Assembly: GCA_017617615.1 (NCBI GenBank)
Contig: JAFZVV010000010.1
Span: 1-64,000 of the forward strand
Length of the DNA stretch: 64,000 nucleotides
Direction: 5' to 3'
From: Prevotella sp.
Lineage (GTDB): Bacteria; Bacteroidota; Bacteroidia; Bacteroidales; Bacteroidaceae
The number at the start of each line of letters is the position of its first letter. Position 1 is the stretch's first letter. Below the pieces are notes generated by a model. It worked only from the letters and a program-made list of their open reading frames with translations. It was not told the DNA's origin and did no database searches. Shown here in pieces: positions 55,844-64,000 of this stretch. A program made the translations under genes and the position numbers.

Positions 55844-57511
55844 ATGGAATCAATACAGAATTTCAATACCTTAATAGAAAAGAGCATCATTGAGAATTGG
55901 AACCGTGATGCCCTTACCGACTACAAAGGCATCACGCTACAATATCACGACGTAGCCCGAAAGATAGAGAAACTGCATATCATGTTTGAGAGCAGCGGCG
56001 TGCAACGCGGCGACAAGATTGCCCTCTGCGGGCGCAACAGCGCAGGATGGGCATCAGCGTTCCTCGCCACCCTTACCTATGGTGCCGTGGCCGTTCCCAT
56101 CCTCCACGAATTCACCTCCGACCAGATTCACAATATCGTGAACCACAGCGGTGCCAAACTCCTCTTTGCCGGCGATGTGGTTTCGACACAGGTAGACCCG
56201 ACAAAGATGCCCGACATCGAAGGTATCATTTATATCCCCGACTACTCCCTGCTTTTCTCTCGTTCAGACAAACTCACCTTCGCCCGCGAACACCTGAACG
56301 AGATGTTTGGCAAGAAATTTCCTAAGTATTTCAGGGCTGAGCATGTGAAGTACTACAAGGAGGAGAGCCCCGACGAACTGGCCCTCATCAACTACACCAG
56401 CGGGACCACCGGTTTCTCGAAAGGCGTGATGATACCCTACCGCGCCATCTGGAGCAACTACGACTTCGCCTGTCATGTGATGGGTGACAATGTGAAGAAA
56501 GGCGACAACGTGCTCAGCGTACTGCCCATGGCGCATATGTACGGCATGTCGTTTGAGTTCATCTACGAATTCCTGCATGGCTGCCACGTCTATTACCTCA
56601 CCCGTGTGCCTTCGCCCGCCATCATCGCCAAGGCATTCGCCGAAGTGAAGCCTGCCGTCATTATCGCCGTTCCACTGATCATCGAGAAGATTATCAAGAA
56701 GAAGGTATTCCCCAAGATACAGAACAACCGTATGCGCCTCTTGCTCAACATGCCCGTCATCAGCAAGAAAGTACGACAGACCATCCGCGAACAGGTGGTA
56801 AATGCATTTGGCGGGAATTTCTTCGAGGTGATTATCGGTGGTGCTGCATTCAACCAAGAGGTAGAGTCTTTCCTCAAGCGCATCGAATTCCCCTATACCG
56901 TAGGCTATGGTGCCACGGAGTGTGCTCCTATCATCTGCTATGCCGACTATCGTGACTTCAAGCAGGGCAGTTGCGGCAAGGCTGTCATCCACAACGAGAT
57001 AAGAATCAACAGCGTCGACCCACAGAATATCCCAGGCGAAATCCTGGTGCGTGGCCTCAACGTGATGCTGGGCTACTACAAGAACGAGGAAGCCACCCGC
57101 GAGACCATCGACAAAGACGGATGGTACCACACCGGCGACCTGGGTGTGATGGACGAAGAAGGCAACGTCTTCATCAAAGGCCGTTCGAAGTACATGCTCC
57201 TGGGTGCCAATGGCCAGAACATCTACCCTGAGGAAATTGAAGACAAACTCAACTCAATGGCGATGGTGAACGAAAGCATCGTGATACAAGAGGAAGACCG
57301 ACTGGTGGGTTTGGTTCATCCCGACCTTGAAGTAGCACAGTCGATGGGATTCACCCACAGCGACCTGGAGAACATCATGGAACAAAACCGCAAGGAGTTG
57401 AACAACGTGCTGCCTTCATACAGCAAAATAGCATCGATACGCATCCAGAGCGAGGAGTTCGAGAAGACACCCAAGAAAAGCATCAAGCGTTTCCTCTATC
57501 TAAAAGGATAA
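55844..57511 (+). CDS. Long-chain acyl-CoA ligase, second of a tandem pair
   Basis: Adenylate-forming enzyme of 555 residues, strongly similar to the preceding one along its length (INYTSGTTGFSKGVMIPYRA, VGYGATECAPIICYADY, GWYHTGDLGVMDEEG, LGANGQNIYPEEIE). It starts 12 bases after the first ligase stop, so they form one unit. The N-terminal ~25 residues differ most. A recent-looking tandem duplication, probably with divided substrate ranges or dosage effect. Confidence 0.92.
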   Translation: MESIQNFNTLIEKSIIENWNRDALTDYKGITLQYHDVARKIEKLHIMFESSGVQRGDKIALCGRNSAGWASAFLATLTYGAVAVPILHEFTSDQIHNIVNHSGAKLLFAGDVVSTQVDPTKMPDIEGIIYIPDYSLLFSRSDKLTFAREHLNEMFGKKFPKYFRAEHVKYYKEESPDELALINYTSGTTGFSKGVMIPYRAIWSNYDFACHVMGDNVKKGDNVLSVLPMAHMYGMSFEFIYEFLHGCHVYYLTRVPSPAIIAKAFAEVKPAVIIAVPLIIEKIIKKKVFPKIQNNRMRLLLNMPVISKKVRQTIREQVVNAFGGNFFEVIIGGAAFNQEVESFLKRIEFPYTVGYGATECAPIICYADYRDFKQGSCGKAVIHNEIRINSVDPQNIPGEILVRGLNVMLGYYKNEEATRETIDKDGWYHTGDLGVMDEEGNVFIKGRSKYMLLGANGQNIYPEEIEDKLNSMAMVNESIVIQEEDRLVGLVHPDLEVAQSMGFTHSDLENIMEQNRKELNNVLPSYSKIASIRIQSEEFEKTPKKSIKRFLYLKG

Positions 57512-57626
57512 AGACTTAAAACCTTAATTTATTACTCAACTTTCGCAAGTAGGAATATTTAAGGACTGTAATAGGGTTAAAGCTATTCAGAGAGGGAAAA
57601 ATATACCTCCAAATGGTAATGAATGG

Positions 57627-57680
57627 GGCAAATGTCCCTTTAACTTCCTTATAACTTCCCTTTAACTTCCGAAAGTTGAA
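57627..57680. repeat. Intergenic CCCTTTAACTT motifs
   Basis: ATGTCCCTTTAACTTCC followed by TTATAACTT and CCCTTTAACTTCC, between the convergent acyl-CoA ligase and DMT transporter genes. Related to 9451, 9541 and 16299. Confidence 0.5.
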
Positions 57681-57712
57681 CATAGAGAAACTTGAATTAA
57701 TAACCAGCCAAA

Positions 57713-58618
57713 TCAGTCGGCACAACCTTTGTTGGCCAGGAATACGCCGATGAGGATGAGCGCGCTACCAGCATAAGCCACGACAGTCATGGGCTCATCA
57801 AGGAAGATGGCGCTGAAAATGACTGTTGTCACGGGAATGAGGTAGAGGTAATTCGACATCGTCACCGCACCGAGTTTGTTGATGGCGACATTCCATAACA
57901 CAAAGCAGAAAAAGGACGCAACGAGTCCCAGGAAGAGCAAATTGAGCATCACCGTTCCTTTCATCAGTCCGGAAAGGTCGTATTGCCATGGCTTGAACAG
58001 AAGTATGATGAGCGATGTGAGCAGTCCGTATACAAACATCTTGCGGGTGAGGAAGACGGAGTCATAGCGGTCGCCCATCACCTTCACCAGATAGCAATAC
58101 ACGCCAAAACACAAGGAGGCTGCCACCGAGAGCATGTCGCCCAGCGGGTTGAGTTTCAGGATAACCTGCCCATTGAATATCACCACACCGATGCCCAACA
58201 ACGCGAGCAACGACCCGATAATCAATATTTTCTTTACCTTGAGATACCTGTAAGTCAGCAGCACGAAGACCATGGTAAACAATGGCGACGTACTGACGAT
58301 GAAACTCACATTATTGACATATGTGATACCCACCGCCATATTTTCCGTGATGAAATAGAGGGAGCCTCCTGTGACGCCCAGGGCCAACATCATCAACTCA
58401 TCGCGCCAGTTGTCGGCCCATAATTTCCTGGAAGAGAAGGGCAAGACTGCCACATATGCCAATGCAAAGCGAACGATGAACACCTCGTCTGCTCTCATGC
58501 CATCCTGCATCAGTATTTTCGTGCTCACCAACGTGCTGCCCCATATCGAGACCACAACAATGGCCACGATATGATACAACAGACTATTTCCTGAAGAGTG
58601 CTTTGGAAGATTAGACAT
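57713..58618 (-). CDS. EamA/DMT-family transporter
   Basis: A 301-residue inner-membrane protein with ten predicted helices in two EamA repeats (first WGSTLVSTKILMQDG, second from about 155). Members export metabolites or amino acids; the substrate is unknown. Single gene on the minus strand with a -7 box about 18 bases before the start. Confidence 0.88.
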   Translation of the reverse strand: MSNLPKHSSGNSLLYHIVAIVVVSIWGSTLVSTKILMQDGMRADEVFIVRFALAYVAVLPFSSRKLWADNWRDELMMLALGVTGGSLYFITENMAVGITYVNNVSFIVSTSPLFTMVFVLLTYRYLKVKKILIIGSLLALLGIGVVIFNGQVILKLNPLGDMLSVAASLCFGVYCYLVKVMGDRYDSVFLTRKMFVYGLLTSLIILLFKPWQYDLSGLMKGTVMLNLLFLGLVASFFCFVLWNVAINKLGAVTMSNYLYLIPVTTVIFSAIFLDEPMTVVAYAGSALILIGVFLANKGCAD

Positions 58619-58634
58619 CTAATGAATAAAAAGC

Positions 58635-58643
58635 GCAAAATTA
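58635..58643 (-). promoter_or_regulatory. -7 box of the DMT transporter gene
   Basis: TAATTTTGC on the minus strand, 17 bases before the ATG at 58618. Confidence 0.5.
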
Positions 58644-58783
58644 TGCATACATACCCCTTGCTATCGTTATCTGCCAGTGAAATGCAGATAAAGGGTGTTT
58701 TTATATTTCAATTCGCTTGGAGAAAAGCGTCAACAAAAGGTCTTGGGTATCGGAGCTGTGTCTGTTTCCGACAATATGCAGGG

Positions 58784-59389
58784 TCAGTCGTTGAGTGATG
58801 CCGACCTTACCCTGCTGAGGGTCTCGGGAGTCATCTGCAGGTAATTGGCGATATAGTTGAGTGGGGCTCTCAGCACCACCTTCGGCATGAGTTTGCACAT
58901 ACGCTTGTACCTGTTTTGTGCGCTCTCGAATCGCACGAGGTCGGCGTGCACCTGCGACAGGATAAGCGACTCCTCGAGAATCTTACGGTAGAGAATCTGG
59001 ATATTGACGTTGTGCAGCGCCACCTCTTCCAACCGCTGTTTGGGTAGGGCATAGCAGATGGAGTTTTCGAGTGCTTCTATCTGCAGTTTGGTGGGTTCCT
59101 CCCTGAACAAGCTCTCGATACACATCACGATGGTGCCGTCCACCCCGAGGTGCTCGGTAACAATGCGTGTCTTGTTCAGGTCGTGTTTCTCATAAAACTG
59201 CCGCACCAGTCCGGTATCAACATACAGTATCTCCCGGCAGACATCCCCTTCGGCAAGGATAATCTGTCCTTTGGTGTATTTCCTTGGCACGAGTACACTC
59301 TCAAGGATATCCAGCTCGTCGTGCGTCATGGTACTGTACTTTCGTGCCAGTTCGCGTGCAATGTCGCGTGTGGTATGAAGTTCCCTCAT
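58784..59389 (-). CDS. Crp/Fnr-family transcriptional regulator
   Basis: A 201-residue regulator with a cyclic-nucleotide-binding-like domain (about 20-130, PRKYTKGQIILAEGDVCREILYVDTGLVRQF) and a short C-terminal helix-turn-helix (PLNYIANYLQMTPETLSRVRS), the form common in Bacteroidota. No Fe-S cysteine cluster of the Fnr type is present, so the signal is not oxygen through a cluster. Targets unknown. Confidence 0.88.
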   Translation of the reverse strand: MRELHTTRDIARELARKYSTMTHDELDILESVLVPRKYTKGQIILAEGDVCREILYVDTGLVRQFYEKHDLNKTRIVTEHLGVDGTIVMCIESLFREEPTKLQIEALENSICYALPKQRLEEVALHNVNIQILYRKILEESLILSQVHADLVRFESAQNRYKRMCKLMPKVVLRAPLNYIANYLQMTPETLSRVRSASLND

Positions 59390-59446
59390 TCTCTTTCTCC
59401 TTTCTTATGGTAAGTTCCCTGTTTAGCTATATGAATTCACATGTTG

Positions 59447-61228
59447 TCAATCGAGTTTCAAGACAGCGAGGAAGGCTTTCTGAGGCACCTCTACGTTGCC
59501 GATTTGTTTCATCCTTTTCTTTCCTTTTTTCTGTTTTTCGAGCAGTTTGCGCTTTCTCGACACATCACCGCCATAGCATTTTGCCGTGACATCCTTGCGC
59601 ACACATTTCACGGTTTCACGGGCAATGATTTTAGCCCCAATAGCGGCCTGTATGGCGATGTCAAACTGCTGTCGGGGTATGAGTTCCTTGAGTTTCTCGC
59701 ACATCCGCCTTCCGAATGCCACGGCATTGTCCTGATGTGTGAGGGTCGACAATGCGTCTACGGGCTCGCCATTGAGCAGGATGTCGAGTTTGGCGAGTTT
59801 GGAAGGCCTGTATCCACAGATATAATAGTCGAACGACGCATATCCCTTCGAGATACTCTTGAGTTTGTCGTAAAAGTCGATCACGATTTCTCCCAATGGC
59901 AAGTAAAACATCAGTTCCACCCTGTTGCCGCTCACAAACTCCTGACTGATGAGTTCACCGCGCTTGTCGAGGCAGAGTTTCATGATAGGCCCGATAAAAT
60001 TGGTCGTGGTGATGACAGAAGCCTTGATATACGGTTCCTCGATATGGTCGATGAGCGTGAGTTCGGGCAGTCCCGACGGGTTATGTACCTCTTTCGAGCC
60101 ACCCTGCTTGTCGTAGACGACATACGACACGTTAGGCACGGTTGTGATGACATCCATGTCAAACTCCCTGTCCAACCGTTCCTGAATGATTTCCATATGG
60201 AGCAACCCCAGGAATCCGCACCTGAAGCCGAATCCCAGGGCCACGGAAGATTCCGGCGTAAACGACAGCGAAGCATCGTTGAGCTGCAGCTTTTCCAGTG
60301 ATGAGCGGAGGTTTTCGTAGTCGGTGGGGTCGATGGGATAAACCCCTGCAAAGACCATGGGCTTCACCTCCTGGAATCCCTCAATGGCGTTCTGACAGGG
60401 TATTGCCACATGCGTGATGGTATCGCCCACCTTCACCTCCTTGGCGTCCTTAATTCCACTAATGATATAACCCACTTCTCCGGTACTGAGCACGTCGCGG
60501 GGAATCATGTCCATCTTGAGTACACCCACCTCATCCGCATCATACTCCATGCCGGTGTTGAAGAACTTCACCTTGTCGCCTTTCCTGATGCTTCCGTTCG
60601 TTATCTTGAAATAGGCTATGATTCCCCTGAAAGAGTTGAACACCGAGTCGAAGATAAGTGCCTGGAGCGGTGCCTTCGGGTCGCCCACGGGATGTGGAAT
60701 GCGTTTGATTACGGCCTCGAGGATTTGCTCCACCCCCTCACCGGTCTTCCCCGAAGCCCTGATGATGTCTTCGTGGTCGCATCCGATGAGTTCCACGATT
60801 TCGTCCTCCACCTCGTCGGGCATGGCCGAGGGCATGTCGATCTTGTTGATGACGGGTATGATCTCCAGGTTGTGGTCAATGGCCATGTAGAGGTTGGAAA
60901 TGGTCTGTGCCTGCACACCTTGTGTGGCATCTACCACCAGCAAGGCCCCTTCGCAGGCCGCAATACTCCGCGACACCTCGTACGAGAAATCTACATGTCC
61001 CGGTGTGTCGATGAGGTTGAGGATATAGTTTTTTCCTTCAAGGGCATATTCCATCTGTATGGCATGGCTCTTGATGGTGATGCCACGCTCACGCTCAAGG
61101 TCCATGTTATCAAGCATCTGCCCTTCGGTTATCTGTATGGTTTTCGTATGTTCGAGCAACCTGTCGGCCAGGGTAGACTTACCATGGTCGATATGCGCGA
61201 TAATACAAAAATTCCTGATCAGCTCCAT
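59447..61228 (-). CDS. lepA: Elongation factor 4
   Basis: Ribosomal back-translocase GTPase of 593 residues, full length. The G1 loop [10 protein letters not shown] is at about 10-19, followed by the switch [16 protein letters not shown] and NKIDMPSA, and the LepA-specific C-terminal domain ([25 protein letters not shown], about 465-489). It is a stand-alone minus-strand gene between the Crp-type regulator and the divergent lipoprotein gene. Confidence 0.96.
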   Translation of the reverse strand: MELIRNFCIIAHIDHGKSTLADRLLEHTKTIQITEGQMLDNMDLERERGITIKSHAIQMEYALEGKNYILNLIDTPGHVDFSYEVSRSIAACEGALLVVDATQGVQAQTISNLYMAIDHNLEIIPVINKIDMPSAMPDEVEDEIVELIGCDHEDIIRASGKTGEGVEQILEAVIKRIPHPVGDPKAPLQALIFDSVFNSFRGIIAYFKITNGSIRKGDKVKFFNTGMEYDADEVGVLKMDMIPRDVLSTGEVGYIISGIKDAKEVKVGDTITHVAIPCQNAIEGFQEVKPMVFAGVYPIDPTDYENLRSSLEKLQLNDASLSFTPESSVALGFGFRCGFLGLLHMEIIQERLDREFDMDVITTVPNVSYVVYDKQGGSKEVHNPSGLPELTLIDHIEEPYIKASVITTTNFIGPIMKLCLDKRGELISQEFVSGNRVELMFYLPLGEIVIDFYDKLKSISKGYASFDYYICGYRPSKLAKLDILLNGEPVDALSTLTHQDNAVAFGRRMCEKLKELIPRQQFDIAIQAAIGAKIIARETVKCVRKDVTAKCYGGDVSRKRKLLEKQKKGKKRMKQIGNVEVPQKAFLAVLKLD

Positions 61229-61458
61229 TATTCCTTAAGTAGGTTCTGTTTCCTAATACTTTACTTTCTCTTTTAAACGACAAAAATAAGAAAAAATATG
61301 CGTATTTTAGTACAATTCCCTTTGCCTGCATATTTTTTTAAGAATTTTAACGGATGTATGGCTCTTGCATAACTTGCGCTTTTGCGTTAGGGCGCGCCAT
61401 TCAAGGCAAGAATGATAAAAATATCGTGTGTCATCATGTTTATGTGCGGAATTTTGTC

Positions 61459-61467
61459 TATTTTTGC
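61459..61467 (+). promoter_or_regulatory. -7 box of the small lipoprotein gene
   Basis: TATTTTTGC, 27 bases before the ATG at 61495. Confidence 0.55.
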
Positions 61468-61494
61468 ACTTGTGAACAACAAAGAGAAGAAGAC

Positions 61495-61890
61495 ATGAGA
61501 AAACTCATTTATATCACGTTGGCCGTTATGGTGTTTTCCAGTTGCCAGGAGTCGCTCGAAGACCGTGCCTACCGTGAGACGCTGGAATTCAACAAGAAGT
61601 TCTGCCCGATGCGTGTCGACCCCACCGTCGTGCTCGACAGCATTGTGTTCGACAAGACAACCACCACGAAGTGCTCGTATTTCACGCTGGAAGGCATTGC
61701 CGACGACCTGGAAAATGCCCAGGCCAAGTCATCGACTATCCGTGAGGCGTTGGTTGCGGATATCAAGAACTCCCCCAATGAGAAGTTATTCAAGGAGGCT
61801 GGGTTCTCGTACCGCTTCGTCTACCATTCGGCAAGCGACAAGAATACCGTACTTTACCAAACCACCATTACGAAAGAAGACTACGAGTAA
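61495..61890 (+). CDS. Small lipoprotein of unknown function
   Basis: I do not recognise the family. The 131 residues have a lipobox VFSSC (Cys at about 17), then a mixed domain with CxxxxxDP-like KKFCPMRVDPTVVLDSIVF, a helix rich in Ala/Glu/Asn, and a final strand pair ending TTITKEDYE. The C-terminal half resembles small secreted folds that often sit at the cell surface. The promoter and ATG at 61495 decide the start; the frame is open upstream to 61354. Confidence 0.8.
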   Translation: MRKLIYITLAVMVFSSCQESLEDRAYRETLEFNKKFCPMRVDPTVVLDSIVFDKTTTTKCSYFTLEGIADDLENAQAKSSTIREALVADIKNSPNEKLFKEAGFSYRFVYHSASDKNTVLYQTTITKEDYE

Positions 61891-61919
61891 GGTTTGAGGT
61901 TTGACCTACCCCAAAAGGA

Positions 61920-61955
61920 ATCTGCCTCCTTTGCGATAGTGCAAGGGAGGCAGAT
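61920..61955. terminator. Bidirectional terminator hairpin
   Basis: A 15-base stem (61920-61934 with 61941-61955, one G:T pair) around GATAGT, between the convergent lipoprotein and TSCPD genes. Only weak T-rich tails. Confidence 0.65.
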
Positions 61956-61981
61956 ATGTGTTGAAATGTGTTGTAGAAGGG

Positions 61982-62236
61982 TTATCCAAGTTGGTCGAGG
62001 GCCCGGCAGAGTTGGTCGGGACAACTGGTGTTTTTCGCCCCGCATCGGATGCCGTCGAGTTTGCTCTTCACGTCTTCCACCTTCATTCCCCTGACCAAGG
62101 AGCAGATACCTTTCAGGTTGCCATTGCATCCACCATAGAAAGTCACCTCTTCAATAACGTCGTTATCGTCTACGGTCACTTCTATGAACTGGCTGCACGT
62201 ACCCTGGGTCTTGTAATTGATGGTTCGTCTCGCCAT
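61982..62236 (-). CDS. TSCPD-domain protein
   Basis: An 84-residue cytosolic protein of the TSCPD family. It shows GCNGNLKGICSLVRGM and the signature TSCPDQLCRAL with further Cys in IRCGAKNTSC; the domain also ends the B12-dependent ribonucleotide reductases and is thought to bind metal or nucleotide. Its ATG overlaps the yebC stop by one base (TAATG), so translation is coupled. Confidence 0.9.
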   Translation of the reverse strand: MARRTINYKTQGTCSQFIEVTVDDNDVIEEVTFYGGCNGNLKGICSLVRGMKVEDVKSKLDGIRCGAKNTSCPDQLCRALDQLG

Positions 62237-62964
62237 TACTCTTCGGGTTTCATGTTGGTGTACACGGTCTGCACGTCGTCGAAATCCTCGAGCTTCTCCA
62301 CCATCTTGTCGATGGTCTCACGCTGTTCGGGAGTGACATCCTTGAGGTCGTTGGGGATACGTGTGAACTCAGCTCCAGTCACCTCGAATCCCTCACTCTC
62401 AAGATGTTTCTGTATCTCACCGAAACTCTTCGGCTCGCCATAGATGGTGATTTCGTTGGTTTCCTCGTCTTCGTCAAACTCATCTTCCACCCCATAGTCG
62501 ATCAGGTCGAGAATCAGTTCGTCCATATCAATGCCCTCCTTTTTCTTGAAAGTGAACACACACTTGTAGTCGAAGAGGAAACTCAGCGAGCCCTGCGTAC
62601 CTAAGTTGCCATTGAACTTGTTGAACACTGAGCGCACGTCGCCCACGGTACGGGTAGTGTTGTCGGTCAGCGTCTCAACGAAGATGGCCACACCGTGAGG
62701 ACCATATCCCTCATACGACACCTCCTTGTAGTCGCTTTGGTCTTTTCCCATCGCGTTCTTGATGGCCCTCTCGATATTGTCTTTCGGCATGTTCTCACGT
62801 TTCGCGTTGGCGATGATAGCACGCAACGTGGGATTGTTCTCAGGTTCCGGTCCACCTGCTTTCACGGCAATGCTGATTTGCTTGCCTATCCTGGTGAACG
62901 TCTTGGCCATATGGCCCCATCTCTTTAGTTTTGTCGCTTTGCGGTATTCGAATGCTCTTCCCAT
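62236..62964 (-). CDS. YebC/PmpR-family regulator
   Basis: A 242-residue protein of the YebC/TACO1 group, implicated in transcription regulation or in translation of proline-rich stretches. It starts MGRAFEYRKATKLKRWGHMAKTFTRIGKQI and has RAIIANAKRENMPKDNIERAIKNA, AIFVETLTDNTTRTVGDVRSVFNKFNGNLG and a C-terminal acidic domain. Full length. First gene of the unit with TSCPD. Confidence 0.94.
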   Translation of the reverse strand: MGRAFEYRKATKLKRWGHMAKTFTRIGKQISIAVKAGGPEPENNPTLRAIIANAKRENMPKDNIERAIKNAMGKDQSDYKEVSYEGYGPHGVAIFVETLTDNTTRTVGDVRSVFNKFNGNLGTQGSLSFLFDYKCVFTFKKKEGIDMDELILDLIDYGVEDEFDEDEETNEITIYGEPKSFGEIQKHLESEGFEVTGAEFTRIPNDLKDVTPEQRETIDKMVEKLEDFDDVQTVYTNMKPEE

Positions 62965-63026
62965 TGGAATAATAGTTTTATGTTTTACTTCTATTGATGT
63001 TTTTTCTTATAACCTAACTCAACTTT

Positions 63027-63035
63027 CGCAAAGAT
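63027..63035 (-). promoter_or_regulatory. -7 box of yebC
   Basis: TATCTTTGC on the minus strand, 62 bases before the yebC ATG and just past the pheT stop, so yebC has its own promoter. Confidence 0.5.
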
Positions 63036-63057
63036 AAGTGCCAAGAAGGTTGAAAGA

Positions 63058-64000
63058 TTACCTGAGTTCTGCATGGAGCTTTGCCTTCAGGTTGCCAATC
63101 AACTTGTTCATGATGGCTTCTATCTGCTTGTCGTTGAGTGTACGCTGTTCGTCTTGCAGAATGAAGTTCACGGCATAGCTTTTCTTCCCGGCTGGCAGGT
63201 TCTTGCCCTCGTATACATCGAAGAGCTCCACGCTCTTGAGGAGTTTCTTCTCCGTGGCCCTTGCGATCTGCTCGATTTGCGCAAACTCCACGTTCTTGTC
63301 GATGAGGAGTGCGAGGTCACGGCTCACTGCCGGGAATTTCCCGATTTCAGTAAACTGCACCTTGTTCTTTTTCACCAGTTTCATGAGGGCAGTCCAGTTG
63401 AAGTCGGCAAAATACACGGGTTGGTCGATACCAGCCGCCTTCACCAGTTTCGGAGACACAATACCCATCTCCACAAGCAGTTTTCCGCCTCTGTTCTCCA
63501 ATGCCGTTGCCTTGGAGAAGACATCGTTGCCCGACTCACCTTGCGTCACCATTCCCTGTGGCACACCCATGCGTGCGAGCACGTTCTGCACGTAGGCTTT
63601 CAGTTCGTAGAAAGAACTGTCCTCGTCGGCATGCGCCCAACTGCCCGATACCCGTTTTCCGGTAACCCACAGGGCGAGGTGATACTCTTCCTTGTAAGCC
63701 CTCATGGGATCTTCGTTGTTTTTCTTCTCCGGGTCGAACTGGTAGCAGTTTCCGAATTCGAAGAAGCGGAGGTTGGGGTTGCGCCGGTTGACGTTGTATG
63801 CGATGCTCTCCAGTCCGCCGAAAAGCATGGTCTGCCGCATCACATTAAGGTCGCTGCTCAGCGGGTTGATGATACGCACGAGGTTGTCGGCATGGTAGGT
63901 GTTCAGCCCATCGTAGTAGGCAGCCTTGGTAAGCGAGTTGTTCATGATTTCACAGAAGCCACATCCCACGAGCTGTTCGGCAACAAGGTTATGGATTTTG
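63058..64000 (-). CDS. pheT: Phenylalanine-tRNA ligase beta subunit, C-terminal part
   Basis: Partial gene, cut by the right edge. The visible 313 or so residues are the C-terminal third of PheT: VGCGFCEIMNNSLTKAAYYDG and DLNVMRQTMLFGGLESIAYN of the synthetase-like B6/B7 core, then the anticodon-binding-type B8 domain (FTEIGKFPAVSRDLALLIDKNVEFAQI, ending KLIGNLKAKLHAELR). The frame stays open to 64000. The subunit pairs with PheS to charge tRNA-Phe. Confidence 0.95.
   Translation of the reverse strand, partial: KIHNLVAEQLVGCGFCEIMNNSLTKAAYYDGLNTYHADNLVRIINPLSSDLNVMRQTMLFGGLESIAYNVNRRNPNLRFFEFGNCYQFDPEKKNNEDPMRAYKEEYHLALWVTGKRVSGSWAHADEDSSFYELKAYVQNVLARMGVPQGMVTQGESGNDVFSKATALENRGGKLLVEMGIVSPKLVKAAGIDQPVYFADFNWTALMKLVKKNKVQFTEIGKFPAVSRDLALLIDKNVEFAQIEQIARATEKKLLKSVELFDVYEGKNLPAGKKSYAVNFILQDEQRTLNDKQIEAIMNKLIGNLKAKLHAELR

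Overview
The window comes from a member of the Bacteroidota, most likely Prevotella in the broad sense or a close relative. The evidence is in the sequence. Almost every transcription unit is preceded by the Bacteroidota primary sigma-factor promoter (a -33 TTTG, about 19-22 bases, then TAnnTTTGC), and there are no Shine-Dalgarno boxes to speak of. The families are typical of the phylum: DUF4492 with cydAB, DUF3078, DUF3256, DUF4494, DUF1573, GIN-domain DUF2807 proteins and PorT-like barrels. One secreted protease ends in the LDGRxV...LPKGIYIxNGKK tail often seen in Prevotella. The genus is an inference.

Layout. 1-4087: minus-strand operon DUF4492-cydA-cydB-cyclophilin (cytochrome bd respiration), with the promoter of an off-window gene to its left. 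4317-9271: TolC, HlyD-type adaptor and two ABC-2 permeases form an export system with no ATPase alongside. 9576-11017: a periplasmic HMA metal-binding protein translationally coupled to the Mrp/ApbC Fe-S carrier ATPase. 11298-14686: an AXE1-type esterase convergent with ilvE-trmB; the 3' end of trmB has been tandemly copied about six times. 15005-16279: mtn and luxS (SAM detoxification and AI-2 pathway), convergent with typA. 18550-21208: SH3b protein, DUF1573 protein and DUF3078 protein. 21432-29990: yidC, a DPP5-like S9 peptidase, two tandem MFS carriers, queC and a coiled-coil protein. 30080-34867: minus-strand set of a LysM/receptor-type protein, an outer-membrane barrel, a secreted unknown and a POT peptide transporter. 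The S9 peptidase, MFS pair and POT carrier suggest a peptide-using lifestyle.

35078-38039: dnaX convergent with asnA. 38367-38780: tRNA-Arg(CCG) followed by three tandem units of about 113 bp, each ending in a copy of the tRNA 3' end; this resembles the architecture of the E. coli tyrT/rtT locus. 38813-45587: AraC-type regulator divergent from an RND efflux operon (MFP-RND-TolC). 45658-45726: a predicted small RNA of about 70 nt with its own promoter and terminator. 45845-49235: DUF3256 protein, an EFR1-type flavodoxin/ferredoxin protein whose mRNA looks leaderless, and a secreted M6-type metalloprotease. 49383-54043: YggS and DUF4494, GIN-domain lipoprotein, aminotransferase and LolCE/FtsX-like permease. 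54176-57511: two tandem acyl-CoA ligase paralogues. 57713-64000: DMT exporter, Crp/Fnr-type regulator, lepA, small lipoprotein, yebC-TSCPD pair and the 3' part of pheT.

No mobile element, integrase, CRISPR array or defence island was recognised. The most interesting structures are the tRNA-linked repeat array at 38.4-38.8 kb, the orphan small RNA unit at 45.7 kb, the trmB 3'-end repeat array at 12.7-12.9 kb, and short intergenic motifs that recur between convergent genes.
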